64,000 nucleotides of DNA. It comes from Epinephelus fuscoguttatus (lineage: Eukaryota > Chordata > Actinopteri > Perciformes > Serranidae). The translations under genes and the position numbers were made by a program. Numbering within the stretch: position 1 is the stretch's first letter; every line of letters begins with the position of its first letter. The stretch is taken from assembly GCF_011397635.1 (NCBI RefSeq), contig NC_064753.1, forward strand, positions 42,714,322 through 42,778,321, given 5' to 3'. Shown here piece by piece: positions 22,501 to 31,075 of the stretch. The notes beneath the pieces were generated by a model, which worked only from the letters and a program-made list of their open reading frames with translations, was not told where the DNA came from and did not search any database.

Positions 22501-24104
22501 AATGCACTTCTGTTTTCACAGGAAATGACACATTTACAGTCTCTTTCAAAGTAAACGCTGTACAACATTGTGAATTGCCGTTTTTTTCTTCAAAATCAAA
22601 AGCATGTGGTTACACTTAAAAAGAATTTAAGGTTTGGAGAGAAATTTCCCAAATTTCCTAGTTTGGATGGCTCCAAAATTTCAAACCACAGCTTTCTGGA
22701 TGCAAAAAAGATAATGTTGAAGTTACGAAACTTTAAATCATTTAAAACTTTTTAACAGAATAGTTTGTTTGTCACCTCAAATGGCACAAAAGGCTCAATA
22801 AAGGACTATTTGCTATTGCTTAGGGATTGTTCTTTACTTGTCAGAAGAGGGGGTGGCTGGGGTGTGACTTTGTTTGTGTGTGTGTGTTTCGACCCTTTTT
22901 TAGACCCTCCCCTACAAATATTTTTCCTTGAGCCTCTCTGAGTGACTCGACCTCCCCAACCATAAATTAGTTGAAAGTTGTAGATGAGTCGTGCTGGTTA
23001 GTTTCTGCACATGTTTTTTTTGGCCAAAAAACAAACAGTATTTTAACTTCAGACTTTTTTTTTTTTATGGCGGAAGCTTTCTTTGCAGATGATGTGTGGC
23101 TATGTCTAGGTCTGGCTGATCAAATCAAATCAAGTTTATTTATATAGCACATTTAAAAACAACCACAGTTGACCAAACTGGTTAAAACAAAACAAATTAA
23201 AAGAATGACACACAAACATAGAAATATGAAATGTACACAAATATAAAACAGAAAAACACTGCTAAAAACAATAACATACGTAAAAAAGATGACAGAATAC
23301 TAAAATATTAAAAGCACTACAAATAACCAAAGGCCACTGAGAACATGTACGTTTCAAGATTTGTCTTAAAAGTGTCAATGGAGGGGGAGCATTTGATTTA
23401 GAGGGGAAGGCTATTCCAAAGCTTCAGACATTGTTCGGAGGATCTAAAAGGTCAGGAGCTAGCGTAAGGGTGGAGAAGTTCAGCAATATACTGAGGTGCC
23501 AGCCATGTATGGCTTTAAAAACCAAATAAAGAATGTTAAATCAATCCTATGTTTGACAGGCAGCCAGTGCAGGGACGCTTGCACTGGTGTCTCTTTTTCT
23601 GGCACCAGTGAGGAGTCTCGCCTGCAGCTGGCGCAGAACGTTGCAGTGAGACTCCTCAAAAAGACGACTGGCTGACACCCAGGTACAGAGAGTTGTCAGG
23701 CCTTGAGGAGATTAATGCGGTGGTTACGGTCGTCATATCATTGTGAGAGATGATGAATTTGGTTTGGAGGACATGTTTTCTTTAAAAATTGGCAGTAAAA
23801 TAAATACGAAATACAACCATTTAAACTTGTATGCATCTTCTCTTAGCCTCTTCTGTGCTTAAAAAAATATTTGACATGCCTCCTCCTTTTTGCACCACAC
23901 CCTCCTGTCTCATAAATAACGAACAGTCCCTAAAGAGTTTGGGCTTGTAGACACCATGACCAAACCCACCGTATTCCCTCCATCACTGTCCAGGGGCAAA
24001 ACGTGGACCGTCAGTCCCAGAGAAGAGGCTTTGCAGGCCGGGCCCAACAGGACCAGCAGAGTGAGGCCCTGCAGCAGGATGCTCAGTTTGATTCTCTCCA
24101 ACAT
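10450..24104 (-). CDS. ZP-domain extracellular protein, 14 coding exons, 760 residues
   Basis: Fourteen exons join in consistent phase (lengths 135, 191, 105, 139, 151, 133, 153, 38, 30, 167, 572, 100, 286, 83; total 2283 bases) into 760 codons plus stop. Order: signal peptide (1-27, LSILLQGLTLLVLL core); Cys-rich module with C58, C65, C71, C90; a module containing KDLDGDKVRCRF and C167/C177/C180/C193; a module with LPICFAANTS and SEPRCVWLY; ZP-N with C362, C391, C409, C447; RVRR at 505-508; twice-repeated NSTSTSSTD linker (517-534); ZP-C with C559, C571, C602, C606, C643, C648, C657, C661; Ala/Thr stalk (691-733); hydrophobic end SIFLQNIFLY and stop with no cytoplasmic tail. ZP domains polymerise extracellular proteins into filaments or matrices. 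The tail suggests a GPI anchor or very short membrane anchor. The layout resembles unnamed teleost ZP proteins. Not recognised as a named gene; egg-coat, epithelial or mucosal roles are all possible. Confidence 0.85.
10730..10781. repeat. Perfect inverted repeat, 22-bp arms, 8-base loop
   Basis: The arms are 10730-10751 (AGAGGGCCCCAAAA...) and 10760-10781 (...TTTTGGGGCCCTCT), exact complements around ATTTTAAA. Either strand would form a stable hairpin as RNA. It lies in the last intron of the ZP gene. It could be a minimal foldback element or a small-RNA precursor; nothing decides between them. Confidence 0.85.
11106..11950. mobile_element. hAT-like element (copy A)
   Basis: Begins GTGTCAAACATACTGCCCGG...GGCCCGCCAAAGGGTCCAA and ends ...GTGGCCCATGAAATAAAATGAGTTTGAGTTG. 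Shares these words and an internal GGTTTCAGGAGCAAGTTAAAC with the copy at 26618-27170. It matches a common fish repeat whose termini read CAGTGGTGTCAAAC. Boundaries are approximate; no transposase is present. Confidence 0.55.
12414..12699 (-). CDS. ZP-domain gene exon 13 (end of ZP-C and Ala/Thr stalk)
   Basis: Residues 639-734. MYIECTVNLC ... PSEKCPDLC gives the last four ZP-C cysteines. RSGPVSLVVTS may serve as the external hydrophobic patch. It is followed by a low-complexity Ala/Thr stalk (about 691-733) encoded by GCA/GCT/ACC triplets. Donor GCG|GTAAGA, phase 1. Confidence 0.9.
12700..13043 (-). other. ZP-domain gene intron 12
   Basis: 344 bases, with a copy of a short fish repeat at about 12870-12980 (AAACCAGGAGA ... 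ATCTGCAATCCTCACCGCTA ... CACTAAATCC). Confidence 0.75.
12870..12980 (+). repeat. Short interspersed repeat (CCGCTAGATG...CACTAAATCC family), copy 1
   Basis: Shares ACCAGGAGA, GGTTG.AATCT and CACTAAATCC in order with 36800-36925 and 53715-53870. The family is unassigned. Confidence 0.6.
13044..13143 (-). CDS. ZP-domain gene exon 12 (ZP-C)
   Basis: Residues 605-638. CMSSNKTLEVI ... VYRLDLSSIETKGST, the stretch before the 'YIEC' strand of ZP-C. Acceptor CTTCCAG, donor ACG|GTTGGT, phase 0. Confidence 0.85.
13144..13509 (-). other. ZP-domain gene intron 11
   Basis: 366 bases, unique-looking sequence, nothing recognised. Confidence 0.7.
13510..14081 (-). CDS. ZP-domain gene exon 11 (end of ZP-N, linker, start of ZP-C)
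   Basis: Residues 415-605. NELVFTNTL and LPLACRIP complete ZP-N (C447). A basic RVRR at 505-508 is followed by a Ser/Thr/Asn-rich linker in which a 27-bp unit is repeated exactly (plus strand 13714-13740 and 13741-13767). ZP-C starts at LDLHVMSNC with the SNCIESA pattern of C571. Donor GAG|GTTTGT. Confidence 0.9.
14082..16038 (-). other. ZP-domain gene intron 10
   Basis: About 2 kb. Contains a tRNA-derived SINE with a target duplication (15195-15410). Open frames at 14557-15022 on the plus strand have no exon signals or family match and are treated as chance. Confidence 0.75.
15214..15392 (+). mobile_element. tRNA-derived SINE with 17-bp target site duplication
   Basis: A-box-like AGTGGGTAGAGCAG near 15220-15233, then B box GGGTTCAATTCC at 15276-15287, a TGTGGCCCTTTGCTGCATGT body, a pyrimidine-rich stretch and an A-rich tail. 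It is flanked by direct repeats GAGAAGGCAGACGTCTC at 15196-15212 and 15393-15409. Same family as the rearranged copy at 62763-62920. Confidence 0.85.
16039..16205 (-). CDS. ZP-domain gene exon 10 (ZP-N)
   Basis: Residues 359-414. ELTCEKTAMTLLLP, DLTELQLNSPTCPV, NSTHLTARISLTGCGTKIV: the first three ZP-N cysteines (C362, C391, C409) and the typical 'C.V.Y....' and 'GCGT' spacing of ZP-N. Confidence 0.9.
16325..16354 (-). CDS. ZP-domain gene exon 9 (30-bp microexon)
   Basis: Residues 349-359 (REMAALPAGT). Acceptor CTTTTCAG, donor CAG|GTAAAG. It is in phase with both neighbours. It is short enough that it could be skipped without breaking the frame. Confidence 0.7.
16485..16522 (-). CDS. ZP-domain gene exon 8 (38-bp microexon)
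   Basis: Residues 336-349 (SLQSEPRCVWLYQ). Acceptor CTTTCCAG, donor AAA|GTAAGA. Only this acceptor, not the internal TTTGCAG, keeps the frame with exon 7. Confidence 0.75.
16523..17994 (-). other. ZP-domain gene intron 7
   Basis: About 1.5 kb. It contains the foldback element at 17218-17523. The rest is unremarkable. Confidence 0.75.
17218..17523. mobile_element. Foldback (long inverted repeat) element
   Basis: Arms of about 66 bases, 17218-17283 and 17458-17523, are complementary with a few mismatches. Both contain GAGGTAAAATTACTGTTTCT and GGAGTCTGGTGGCT or their complements. The loop is about 170 bases. No coding content. Confidence 0.75.
17995..18147 (-). CDS. ZP-domain gene exon 7
   Basis: Residues 285-336. 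SILEFGAIGPPG ... LPICFAANT. Acceptor TTTCCAG, donor GAG|GTAGGT, phase 2. The PICF motif together with the SEPRCV of exon 8 forms a conserved pair in this kind of protein. Confidence 0.85.
18148..19239 (-). other. ZP-domain gene intron 6
   Basis: About 1.1 kb with a teleost repeat copy at 18871-19036. No exon recognised. Confidence 0.75.
18871..19036 (+). repeat. Teleost interspersed repeat (copy 2 of the 4161-4550 family)
   Basis: Contains CACCAATTAACCTGCATGTC, a GGAGGAAGCTGGAG variant, GAACATGCAAACTCA and GGGGTTCGAACCAGCCACCC. It is a truncated copy. Confidence 0.75.
19240..19372 (-). CDS. ZP-domain gene exon 6
   Basis: Residues 241-285. A Ser-rich acidic stretch (EESTSSCSSEP) then LFVLPYQQAQFDVEFES. 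Donor GAG|GTGCGT, phase 2. Confidence 0.8.
19542..19692 (-). CDS. ZP-domain gene exon 5
   Basis: Residues 191-241. DQCSFTFTG, then GQYFIHLMAEDM and VPVHLSLT, which reads as a beta-rich domain strand pattern. Acceptor TCACCAG, donor CAG|GTGAGT, phase 1. Confidence 0.85.
19852..19990 (-). CDS. ZP-domain gene exon 4
   Basis: Residues 144-190. Contains NCPHHFHL, DLDGDKVRCRF and ECVNCTQ (glycosylation sequon). The DxDGDxVRCR motif is characteristic of this type of fish ZP protein as I remember the family. Donor GAG|GTGAGT, phase 0. Confidence 0.85.
20170..20222. repeat. Palindromic AT-rich hairpin in ZP-gene intron 3
   Basis: The arms ACCATGGACATATATAC (20178-20194) and GTATATATGTCTATGGT (20205-20221) pair with one mismatch around a 10-base AT loop. 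Confidence 0.75.
20424..20528 (-). CDS. ZP-domain gene exon 3
   Basis: Residues 109-144 (SDTEIYVSMKAG ... LFPPLR). Acceptor TTTTTAG, donor AAG|GTATTG. Phase 2 in and out, matching both neighbours. Confidence 0.85.
20687..20877 (-). CDS. ZP-domain gene exon 2 (Cys-rich module)
   Basis: Residues 46-109. Starts VRAHFSAI after CTCCTGCAG; has C58, C65, C71 and a GWCVRQW motif at 89-95; one NAT glycosylation site. Donor AGG|GTAAGA, phase 2. Confidence 0.85.
20878..23969 (-). other. ZP-domain gene intron 1
   Basis: 3.1 kb. Holds AT-rich sequence (21050-21720), a repeat word at 22299-22350 (AAAATATTAGGCTGATTGGTCCAG type, also at 46551-46600), and a composite inverted-repeat element at about 22815-23942. 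Confidence 0.75.
22815..23942. mobile_element. Composite element with inverted ends and LINE-like interior
   Basis: The left end TTAGGGATTGTTCTTTACTTGTCAG resembles the complement of the right end (TTAGGGACTGTTCGTTATTTATGAG read on the minus strand). The interior has CAAGTTTATTTATATAGCAC (23132-23151), a common fish repeat end, and at about 23621-23665 a stretch reading like a reverse transcriptase LQL.QN.A.RLL motif. A third copy of the terminal motif is at about 57108-57260. Confidence 0.5.
23970..24104 (-). CDS. ZP-domain gene exon 1 (signal peptide)
   Basis: Residues 1-45. The ATG at 24104-24102 has a purine at -3 (GACATGT). MLERIKLSILLQG is followed by a Leu/Val-rich core and ACKASS, a standard signal peptide. 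The donor is ACG|GTGGGT, phase 0. An in-frame upstream ATG exists in the longer open frame, but it lies before the signal peptide and is judged non-coding. Confidence 0.8.
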
Positions 24105-24696
24105 GTCAGCTCCTCGGGTGGATACGAACTCTGAACCTTTGGGATACACAGAGACAGCGAGGTTAAGCAGTGTCAGGCTCATTATAGGATGTTCGCGTTG
24201 CTATTTTCAGCGTACATTAAGCTGAACATCAATGAGCAGGCATCATGTTGTTAACCAAACAAAGTCTAATTGTGCTGTTCACATACCCAGCATAATGCGT
24301 CCTGACAGTTTCTGAAACAAGGCTGTTTGACGTTTGTGAGAGGGACTGTGGGACTGTGGTGTGATTTATTGTCTTAAAAACCTGTGAGAGAGATGACAGA
24401 GGGGTGATGACTGATGTGAATGTAACTTGTCTGCAATTCATGGTATGGTACAGTGTGTGCAGTCTGTGGCATGTGATGTATGTGCGCTGGCACATAAAAA
24501 GAGCCAAACATCCAAACTCAACTACAGTAATAAAGTGAGCATTTCATCAGAGCCACAAATCAATGAACACTCAGACGTAACGAGGTCAGACGTATAACAT
24601 GTTCACTTTTATACCAGTATTTTAGTCTGAACAGTCACATCAAAGTTGAAACCAGTTACTTCAACATGATCTAACAGCTTGAGATGAACATATTTA

Positions 24697-25023
24697 CAGG
24701 GTTCCCACACATTTTCATTTCAAGGATCTATAATATACATATTTTTCTTGCTAAATGTTCCTGGCATTTTTCAAACACGTCAAAGACATAATTTCAGCTC
24801 AGTGGCGCACATGAAGAGAGAGACACATATTAGAATGACATTACGAAGCCAGGCACAGAAAATAAACCTGACGTTATGTTACATCCCGTGGAAGGTTACC
24901 CACCAAAGATTACTTTGTTTATGTCATCACACGCAACACAATTCCAGGACTTTTCCAGGCCTGGAATATGTGATTATGAAATTCTATGACTTTTTCGGGT
25001 TTTTCATGACCGTGGGAACTCTG
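24697..25023. mobile_element. Short inverted-repeat DNA element (MITE), 327 bp
   Basis: Begins CAGGGTTCCCAC and ends GTGGGAACTCTG, near-complementary termini. It contains a CCAGGCCTGG palindrome near its right end, shared with the fragment at about 8945. TATTTA flanks both sides. The termini suggest an hAT-like origin. Confidence 0.65.
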
Positions 25024-25384
25024 TATTTAAAGAAGCATTCAAAGCTAATGTTGGAGACAGAGGAAGGTGGAGACAGTTGCATTGCACATACGTGGACCAG
25101 CGTGTTGAATATGAATGGTTGTGAGGTGGATATTTATAATTGGACAATACAGGGAACATGTGACTATTACACGACTGCCGTGCCAGCCTGAACTACCATG
25201 AGGCTCACTATCAAATCTCATGATGACGACACAACAGAGCACAATCACATTAAAGGGCCCATTTTCAAAATTCATGTTATTGCCATGCTCAGTCTAAAAA
25301 TATTATTGAACAGGAGTGCAAAAACTTAAGTTTGTGATGTCGTAGGACAGGCTCACCAAAGGGCGAGCCAAAATCTCACTTGCA

Positions 25385-25640
25385 TTTCTATCTGTGCACA
25401 ACAGCTTCTATAATGTGTGTTATCGCTTTTATCACGACATAAGACAATAAAAATAAGACAGGTAGCTTTCGTGATACTGTCTACTGACAGTTTTTTATCT
25501 TGTCTTTTAATGGTAGGTCGTCTTCACTGGTGATTTGTTATAATCTGCTGTGTACAATAAAGCGAATCATTTTCCCACTAACGGCTTTCTCCCTTTAAAT
25601 GTTATCATCCCTCAACACTGGCCGCTAGTCACGGCTTTTG
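25385..25640 (+). repeat. Unclassified interspersed repeat, copy 1
   Basis: About 250 bases shared in order with 63347-63604, including ATCACGACATAAGACAATAA, GATACTGTCTACTGACA, TGTACAATAAAGC and AAATGTTATCATCCCTCA. Confidence 0.75.
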
Positions 25641-26038
25641 ATGTGACACACACTTATAATTCTCTCATGCAAACAGCAACAAGTTTTTTAAATTAAATTA
25701 AATTAAATTACATGTTTTGCAAAAGAATCGTTGTTGTAAGGTAAACAGTCTGGAGCAGCTGGGAAAGATGTTCTGGGTGACACTGTTCTGAGTATATGGG
25801 TGCATTTCCTGCTTCAGAACTGAGAACACTAAAATAGAATAAAGCTAATTTGAGTATAAAAAAGAAAAACATTGTGTGGCTCCCTTTCACTGTCTATGGA
25901 GCAGCTTTAGACTTTATACTGGATAATGTCACAAGTTTGAGACTTACTTGTCTGGTTTTCAATTTTAAAACTGATTAAACTTCAATTCTTAATGTAGGTG
26001 GTGTAAGGAAAGTAGTACATGACAACACTTACGATGGT

Positions 26039-26100
26039 AACGATACGATACGATACGATACGATACAATACGATATGTTACAATATGATACGATACGGTA
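26039..26100. repeat. (CGATA)n pentanucleotide microsatellite
   Basis: Perfect CGATA units followed by degenerate CAATA/CGATA units. Confidence 0.9.
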
Positions 26101-26617
26101 CAATGCACTTTAACATCCCTGTAGGGACATTTGTCTAGGACTCAGGAGCTGCACAAGTGTTGCTGCCTTACAATAATAGTCCAGATGAAAGGAAGCATAC
26201 AACATAAAAACATATACAGCACATAACAGTATTGCACTTAACAGTGGCACACAACAGAGCAACATAAGTACAACACAACAAAACCCCTGCAACATTATTT
26301 AAAATCTTAACTGAGGTTGTAACAAATAAATAACCATCACCAACGCCATGCCACACCGCAAAAGGAATGGTCCATGGAACGTAACAAAGAGCTCAAGGCC
26401 TCGACCTGGCCTCCAAAGTCCCCAGTTCCCGTTTTGACTGAGCATTCTGTGGGACGAGCCAATATCCCAGACGTACGGCCCATCCATGGAGGAGCCTCTA
26501 CAGATTGGACATAGCTCTGACACATCAAGGTATGGACACAGAGAGTCTAGGGATGCCCCGTGGTGGCTATAATAAAGTTGCAGCTGACAAACTGATGAAC
26601 TTTACAAGCTTCTAAAG

Positions 26618-27170
26618 CAGTGGTGTCAAACGTACGGCCCGTGGAGCAGAACCGGCCCGCCAAAGGATCCAATCTGGCCTGCTCGATGACGAGACTAAGA
26701 AGTCAGGTCAGGTTTCAGGAGCAAGTTAAACAATACATTGCCTACTTCATGTAAAATTCTGCTTCATTCTGCTTTCCACCCTGACCAGGATACAGCTCTC
26801 TGATATATAACCATGAACACTTACTGTAACCATGTTTAAAGACACTGAACACTGTGCACAATGCTGTCAATCAGCAGCTTCAGTTCAAAGAATCTGTACC
26901 AGGAAATGTACCATAAATGCACATGTAATGACAGCGAGGAGTCGACTGAAAGTGGAAAAAAACTGACACATATTGTTGAACATCTCAGGCTGTTTGTCTG
27001 TTTTGTAAAAGGATGAATGTCTACAGAATGTACTTGTAATTCTTTACACATAAAAAGGGAAAATATTGGAGCTGATGGTTCTTGTGTGATGGTTTTACTG
27101 GTCCGGCTCATCTGAGATCAAACTGGTCTAATATTGTATCATTCATTTTAAAATAAAGTTGTTGTGTTAA
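26618..27170. mobile_element. hAT-like element (copy B)
   Basis: Starts CAGTGGTGTCAAACGTACGGCCCG, has CCGGCCCGCCAAAGGATCCAA and GGTTTCAGGAGCAAGTTAAAC, and an A-rich end. It is homologous in order to 11106-11950 but shorter. No transposase. The right boundary is approximate. Confidence 0.55.
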
Positions 27171-28195
27171 CGTATTTGTAATTTAATAATGTAACATTGA
27201 CTTTCTGTCCATAAATGGGTTCAGTATGATATTAATAAAAGATCTAATTAAGAGGAAAATTCACAAGCATAAACACAGATGTTTGAGGTTCAATCCTAAA
27301 TTTGAAATAAAACGTCGGCCCTTGTTCTCGCTCTCGTTGTGTTCAGTAAACGTCAGCGGAGGAATCAGTAGAACACATTTCTAGATTTGTTTGTCTTGTA
27401 ATGTAAATGTGAACACGTCACTCAATGACGCCATTTCTGCTCCGTCACAGGCTTCATCAGCTCTCAATCGACCATCTCCAGGATGCTTCGCACAGAAACT
27501 ACCCAGCAATGATTGGTCATCTCTGGTTTCATAACCACGTATTTCAAAAAACATTAAATATTCACGTAGAATTAAATGCTGGATGTAAATGGAGATAAAC
27601 TGCTCAGCAGCAGGAAGTGAGGAGGTGTTATCGAGGGAGGGTGGGTATCAGAGTTTACATAACGAGATGATGCTCGGACCGCCCTGTTAAAAGAGAAGTC
27701 GTGGACATTTATGACAGGACAGCTCAGTGAACATGTGACTGTGAAATCACTTCCGTGCCAGGCTGAACTATCATATCTAATTAATCTAAAAATTTTTCAT
27801 TTGTGACGCTTTGAGTAACTCCAACGAATCGAATCGACGAAAGTCAGACACGCACGAAGGGACAAAATACATTAAGACTAAATAATACATGCAACTAGTG
27901 AACAGCTTGATTTATAGATTCGTTTTTTATCATAATACTTACAAGACGATGATGTGAAATGATTAGATGTAAAAATTATTAAAATGTAAAAGGATTAAAG
28001 GATTATAATTTCAAATATAATGTATTTAATTATTAATTAATTTATTTCCTCTCTTTGGTATTGTTGATATTCTGGGTTATTCCTTTTTTTGATATAGGAG
28101 AGGCAAAAATAAGCCTGTTCCTTTTTGGATTATTGACTGTGAGAGAATCTGTGTGAAATAATCTTTGTTTCCACATGTAAGTAACCGAAATAAAA

Positions 28196-28228
28196 ATTAT
28201 TCATTCATTCATTCATTCATTCATTCAA
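28196..28228. repeat. (ATTC)n microsatellite
   Basis: Seven ATTC units. Confidence 0.9.
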
Positions 28229-29953
28229 GATGATCGCTCATGTCTCTGTTATTGAGCCATTTCGAGGGCATTTTTAAACTGTTTTTTTTTTTTTTTATAT
28301 ATATTTCTGCACATCATTTGTCGATCTTACAAGTAAAACCCAGATTTTTGTGGCACACAGAGGCAGCTGAGGGTTAAATCCCCCCCCAAATTCAAACACA
28401 ATCTCAACTCTCCATCTCTGTTATTCATCTTTTTTTGGTCTGATTGTTGGCTGTGAGTTTTAAAAGTCTCCATTTCAGTCAGCTGTCGTCGACTCTGCTC
28501 TCTTCACTGATTATCATCAGGATGTTCCTGACAGAGATTAGCTATTACTGCGTGTGCGTCAGGGGTTCCTTTTGTTGCTTTGTCTTCTATTGATAGCAGA
28601 TGTTTGCTGATGTAAGACATACAACAGGAAGTGATGTCTCAATCTTTAGGAGCTAAACCTGTATCGTCTTTTAAAAATCACTTCTTACAAACACATTTTA
28701 ACTGATTTGCTTTGTTATTGTTTCAGTCTATTTTACGAATATTGTCCGTGTTATTGCTTAAACTTGTCTTTAATGTTTAGAGTCTGGGAATAAATATTGA
28801 CCAATAATATTAATGTTAAATTACACTTGCCTCGATTACCTAAAGGACCAATGGGGTCGATGCTGCGGGGTTCTGAACCATCACAAGATGGTGTAAAGTG
28901 AAGTGTAAGTTCATTTAGACATCCCTATAGATTCAAACTCTGGGGCCAGAAACTTTTCCATTCACTCATTCACTGCCTGTGTCCAGAATCAAGCCCAGTT
29001 CAAGTTCTGTAGTGAGGTTCAAACATTTCTATTGTTTCTTTGCTTATTAAACTCCATTTTAAATGATCTTTGCACCTCTTGTCTGCACTTGTGCTATTGT
29101 AAATCATTCAGAATTAATTTGACCTTGTATATCTTTTTCTCTTTACTGCAAATCTGTAACCTTTATTATGCTTCATCACCCTGGTGTATGAAATGTGCTC
29201 CACAAATAAAGCTGCCTTGCCTTACATTAAACAGAGCTGATGCAGCAGGAGCCTATTAAATACATTCGCCCAAGTCCCTTCACAAGATTGATCTGGTGCT
29301 GATTTATGCTGATTTATGATCTTATGTGATGATAAATTATTTTTTGACACCATGTGACTCTAACACCAGTTGTTACAGTACAATTAAAAAGCTAAATCAG
29401 TCCAGTGTTTTGAGAAGAACTGGTTTAGATGTTTTTGTTACGGCAGCAATGAGCAGTCAAACAGTAGATCACCAAAACAGGTTCAGAACTGGAACAGACA
29501 CATTTCAGAAACATGGCTGACTGTAAGGTATGTTTGAGCTCTCAACAAAACATCCAAGGAGAGAACTTATTCACCGTCAGCTATAAAAACACAGACTTAA
29601 CTTTATAAAGCAGTCCAACAATTATCTGTATACTGGATTAAATCAGCGCCACATGTTCACAGATTTTCTTCATTCAATTTTGCCCTCTAAAAAACATGTC
29701 CAGTTAGTCTTGCTTCATCATGTTTGGTGGATCAGGACATGAATCATTTTACTTTCAGTTCTGTGTATAATTAAAAGAAGTCTGTGCAAAACCTTCAAAT
29801 TATATAAACAGACCAATTCTGCCAGCTTTGGTGCTGAAAGTGCAAAATTGGGTCAACTTAAATCTTCACGACCTCCACTGAATAAACACGCAAAAACAAG
29901 CAAACACAACAGGGAGCATGTCTAATACAGAAGTTAAATAAATCCTTAATTAC

Positions 29954-30309
29954 CTTAAGCCACCTGTCGCTCTTTTAAAAAGCTCCCACCTAATAGCGAG
30001 GGGTCTGTCCAGCAACAAGCGAGTACTGAAGTGAAGCGAGGAATACAAATGAGCTTTTAGGAGTGTGCTCTCCCTATATCGGTCTGAAGTAGCTAAGGTG
30101 GAGCTAAGTGAAATTTGGGCAGAGACAGAATGGAGTTCGACTGGCTCGACCAGAGGCGGTAAAGAGGCGGCTTGCCAAAAGCTGCATGTCAAAAGAAAGC
30201 GATTGTGTGACTGATAAGAATAATCCCAGTTTACCTCTGGTGACGTAGCTCCATTCAAAAGGCCTTCAAGTGTTTCTTTTGTGTCTGACACCTGCTGTAA
30301 CTCACTCAT
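29954..30309 (-). CDS. Exon-like hypothetical open frame, unassigned
   Basis: A minus-strand frame starts MSELQQVSDTKETLEGLL at 30309 and stays open for 119 codons to a TAA at 29950-29952. The ATG follows directly after a good acceptor (pyrimidine-rich tract then GTTAACAG). Possible donors are CAGAG|GTAAAC after 25 codons or TTAAG|GTAATT at 29954. It lies about 65 bases downstream of the taldo1 polyadenylation signal. I recognise no domain. It could be the first coding exon of an undetected gene, an alternative taldo1 3' exon, or chance. No partner exon was found. Confidence 0.25.
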
Positions 30310-30371
30310 CTGTTAACAGAGACACAGACAGCATAAAAGAACCAGAACACAACTGTAATGACTGAGATTTT

Positions 30372-30381
30372 TTTATTTATT
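30372..30381 (-). promoter_or_regulatory. taldo1: Candidate polyadenylation signal of taldo1
   Basis: AATAAATAAA on the minus strand, about 475 bases after the stop codon, gives two overlapping AATAAA hexamers. Confidence 0.55.
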
Positions 30382-30853
30382 CAAAGAGCAAAAAATTCTG
30401 AGGAATGATGAGACAATGGTTTTTATCAAGTTCTGCCCTGTCCGAATGTCGATAGAAAAATTGTGGTCCTGTCCTGCCAACAAGTGCTCATGGTCCATTC
30501 TAGTAGTCACATATTACTCAGTGAGACTAAGTGTCATTAAGACATTTTTATCTGCAAAGTTGATCCCTTTCTGGTCAAATTTCTAGCAAATATTAGACTT
30601 TGTTACTGCAGCTCCACACCCACATTAGCATCAGTCACCATTTATGTTTGGTCAGAAAACACACAGCGTTAATCCCAGCGTAAGAGAGGACGGGTGTCCA
30701 TTCAGGAGGAACGTCTCTGTAGTTTGGTCAGATGAGGAGAGGGAAGGCCTTCTGGTGCTTTGGACCTCCACTCAGGTAGTTGGAGTCAAAGAAGGCAGCC
30801 TGCTAACACCTTACACTTCCCATCAGTGCAGCCGGAGACGCCAAGTCTGTCCA

Positions 30854-30886
30854 TTACTGGCCGTTTTTCGCATTGAGCATTTTCTC
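30854..30886 (-). CDS. taldo1: taldo1 exon 8 (last ten residues)
   Basis: [10 protein letters not shown] and TAA directly after AATCACAG, matching the conserved ERMFNAENGK-type C-terminus. It is 33 bases of coding sequence separated from exon 7 by a 2.87-kb repeat-rich intron. Confidence 0.9.
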   Translation of the reverse strand, partial: EKMLNAKNGQ

Positions 30887-31016
30887 CTGTGATTAGAAAT
30901 GACAAAAAACAAGAGTCAGCTGACACAGCTTATCAAACACATGGCATAAATGAAATCATCTCTGTACTATATACTCTATTATATATTGTACGAGTGCACA
31001 CACTGAGCCTGATTAA

Positions 31017-31075
<59 letters not shown>

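Larger units (their letters stand above)
24105..29953. other. Intergenic region between the ZP-domain gene and taldo1
   Basis: 5.8 kb without a supported gene. Contains a short element with inverted ends (24697-25023), a repeat copy (25385-25640), a CGATA microsatellite (26039-26100), an hAT-like copy (26618-27170), an ATTC microsatellite (28196-28228) and a probable LINE 3' end around 29150-29225 ending in an AATAAAGCTGCCTTGCCTT-like word. The minus-strand stretch 26299-26529 also looks like a diverged repeat, family unknown. Confidence 0.7.

Noticed and set aside
24748..25191. 147-codon plus frame
   Set aside because: Starts inside a short DNA element and runs across its end; no domain.
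26039..26100. CRISPR-like regular repeats
   Set aside because: It is a pentanucleotide microsatellite without spacers, in a vertebrate genome.
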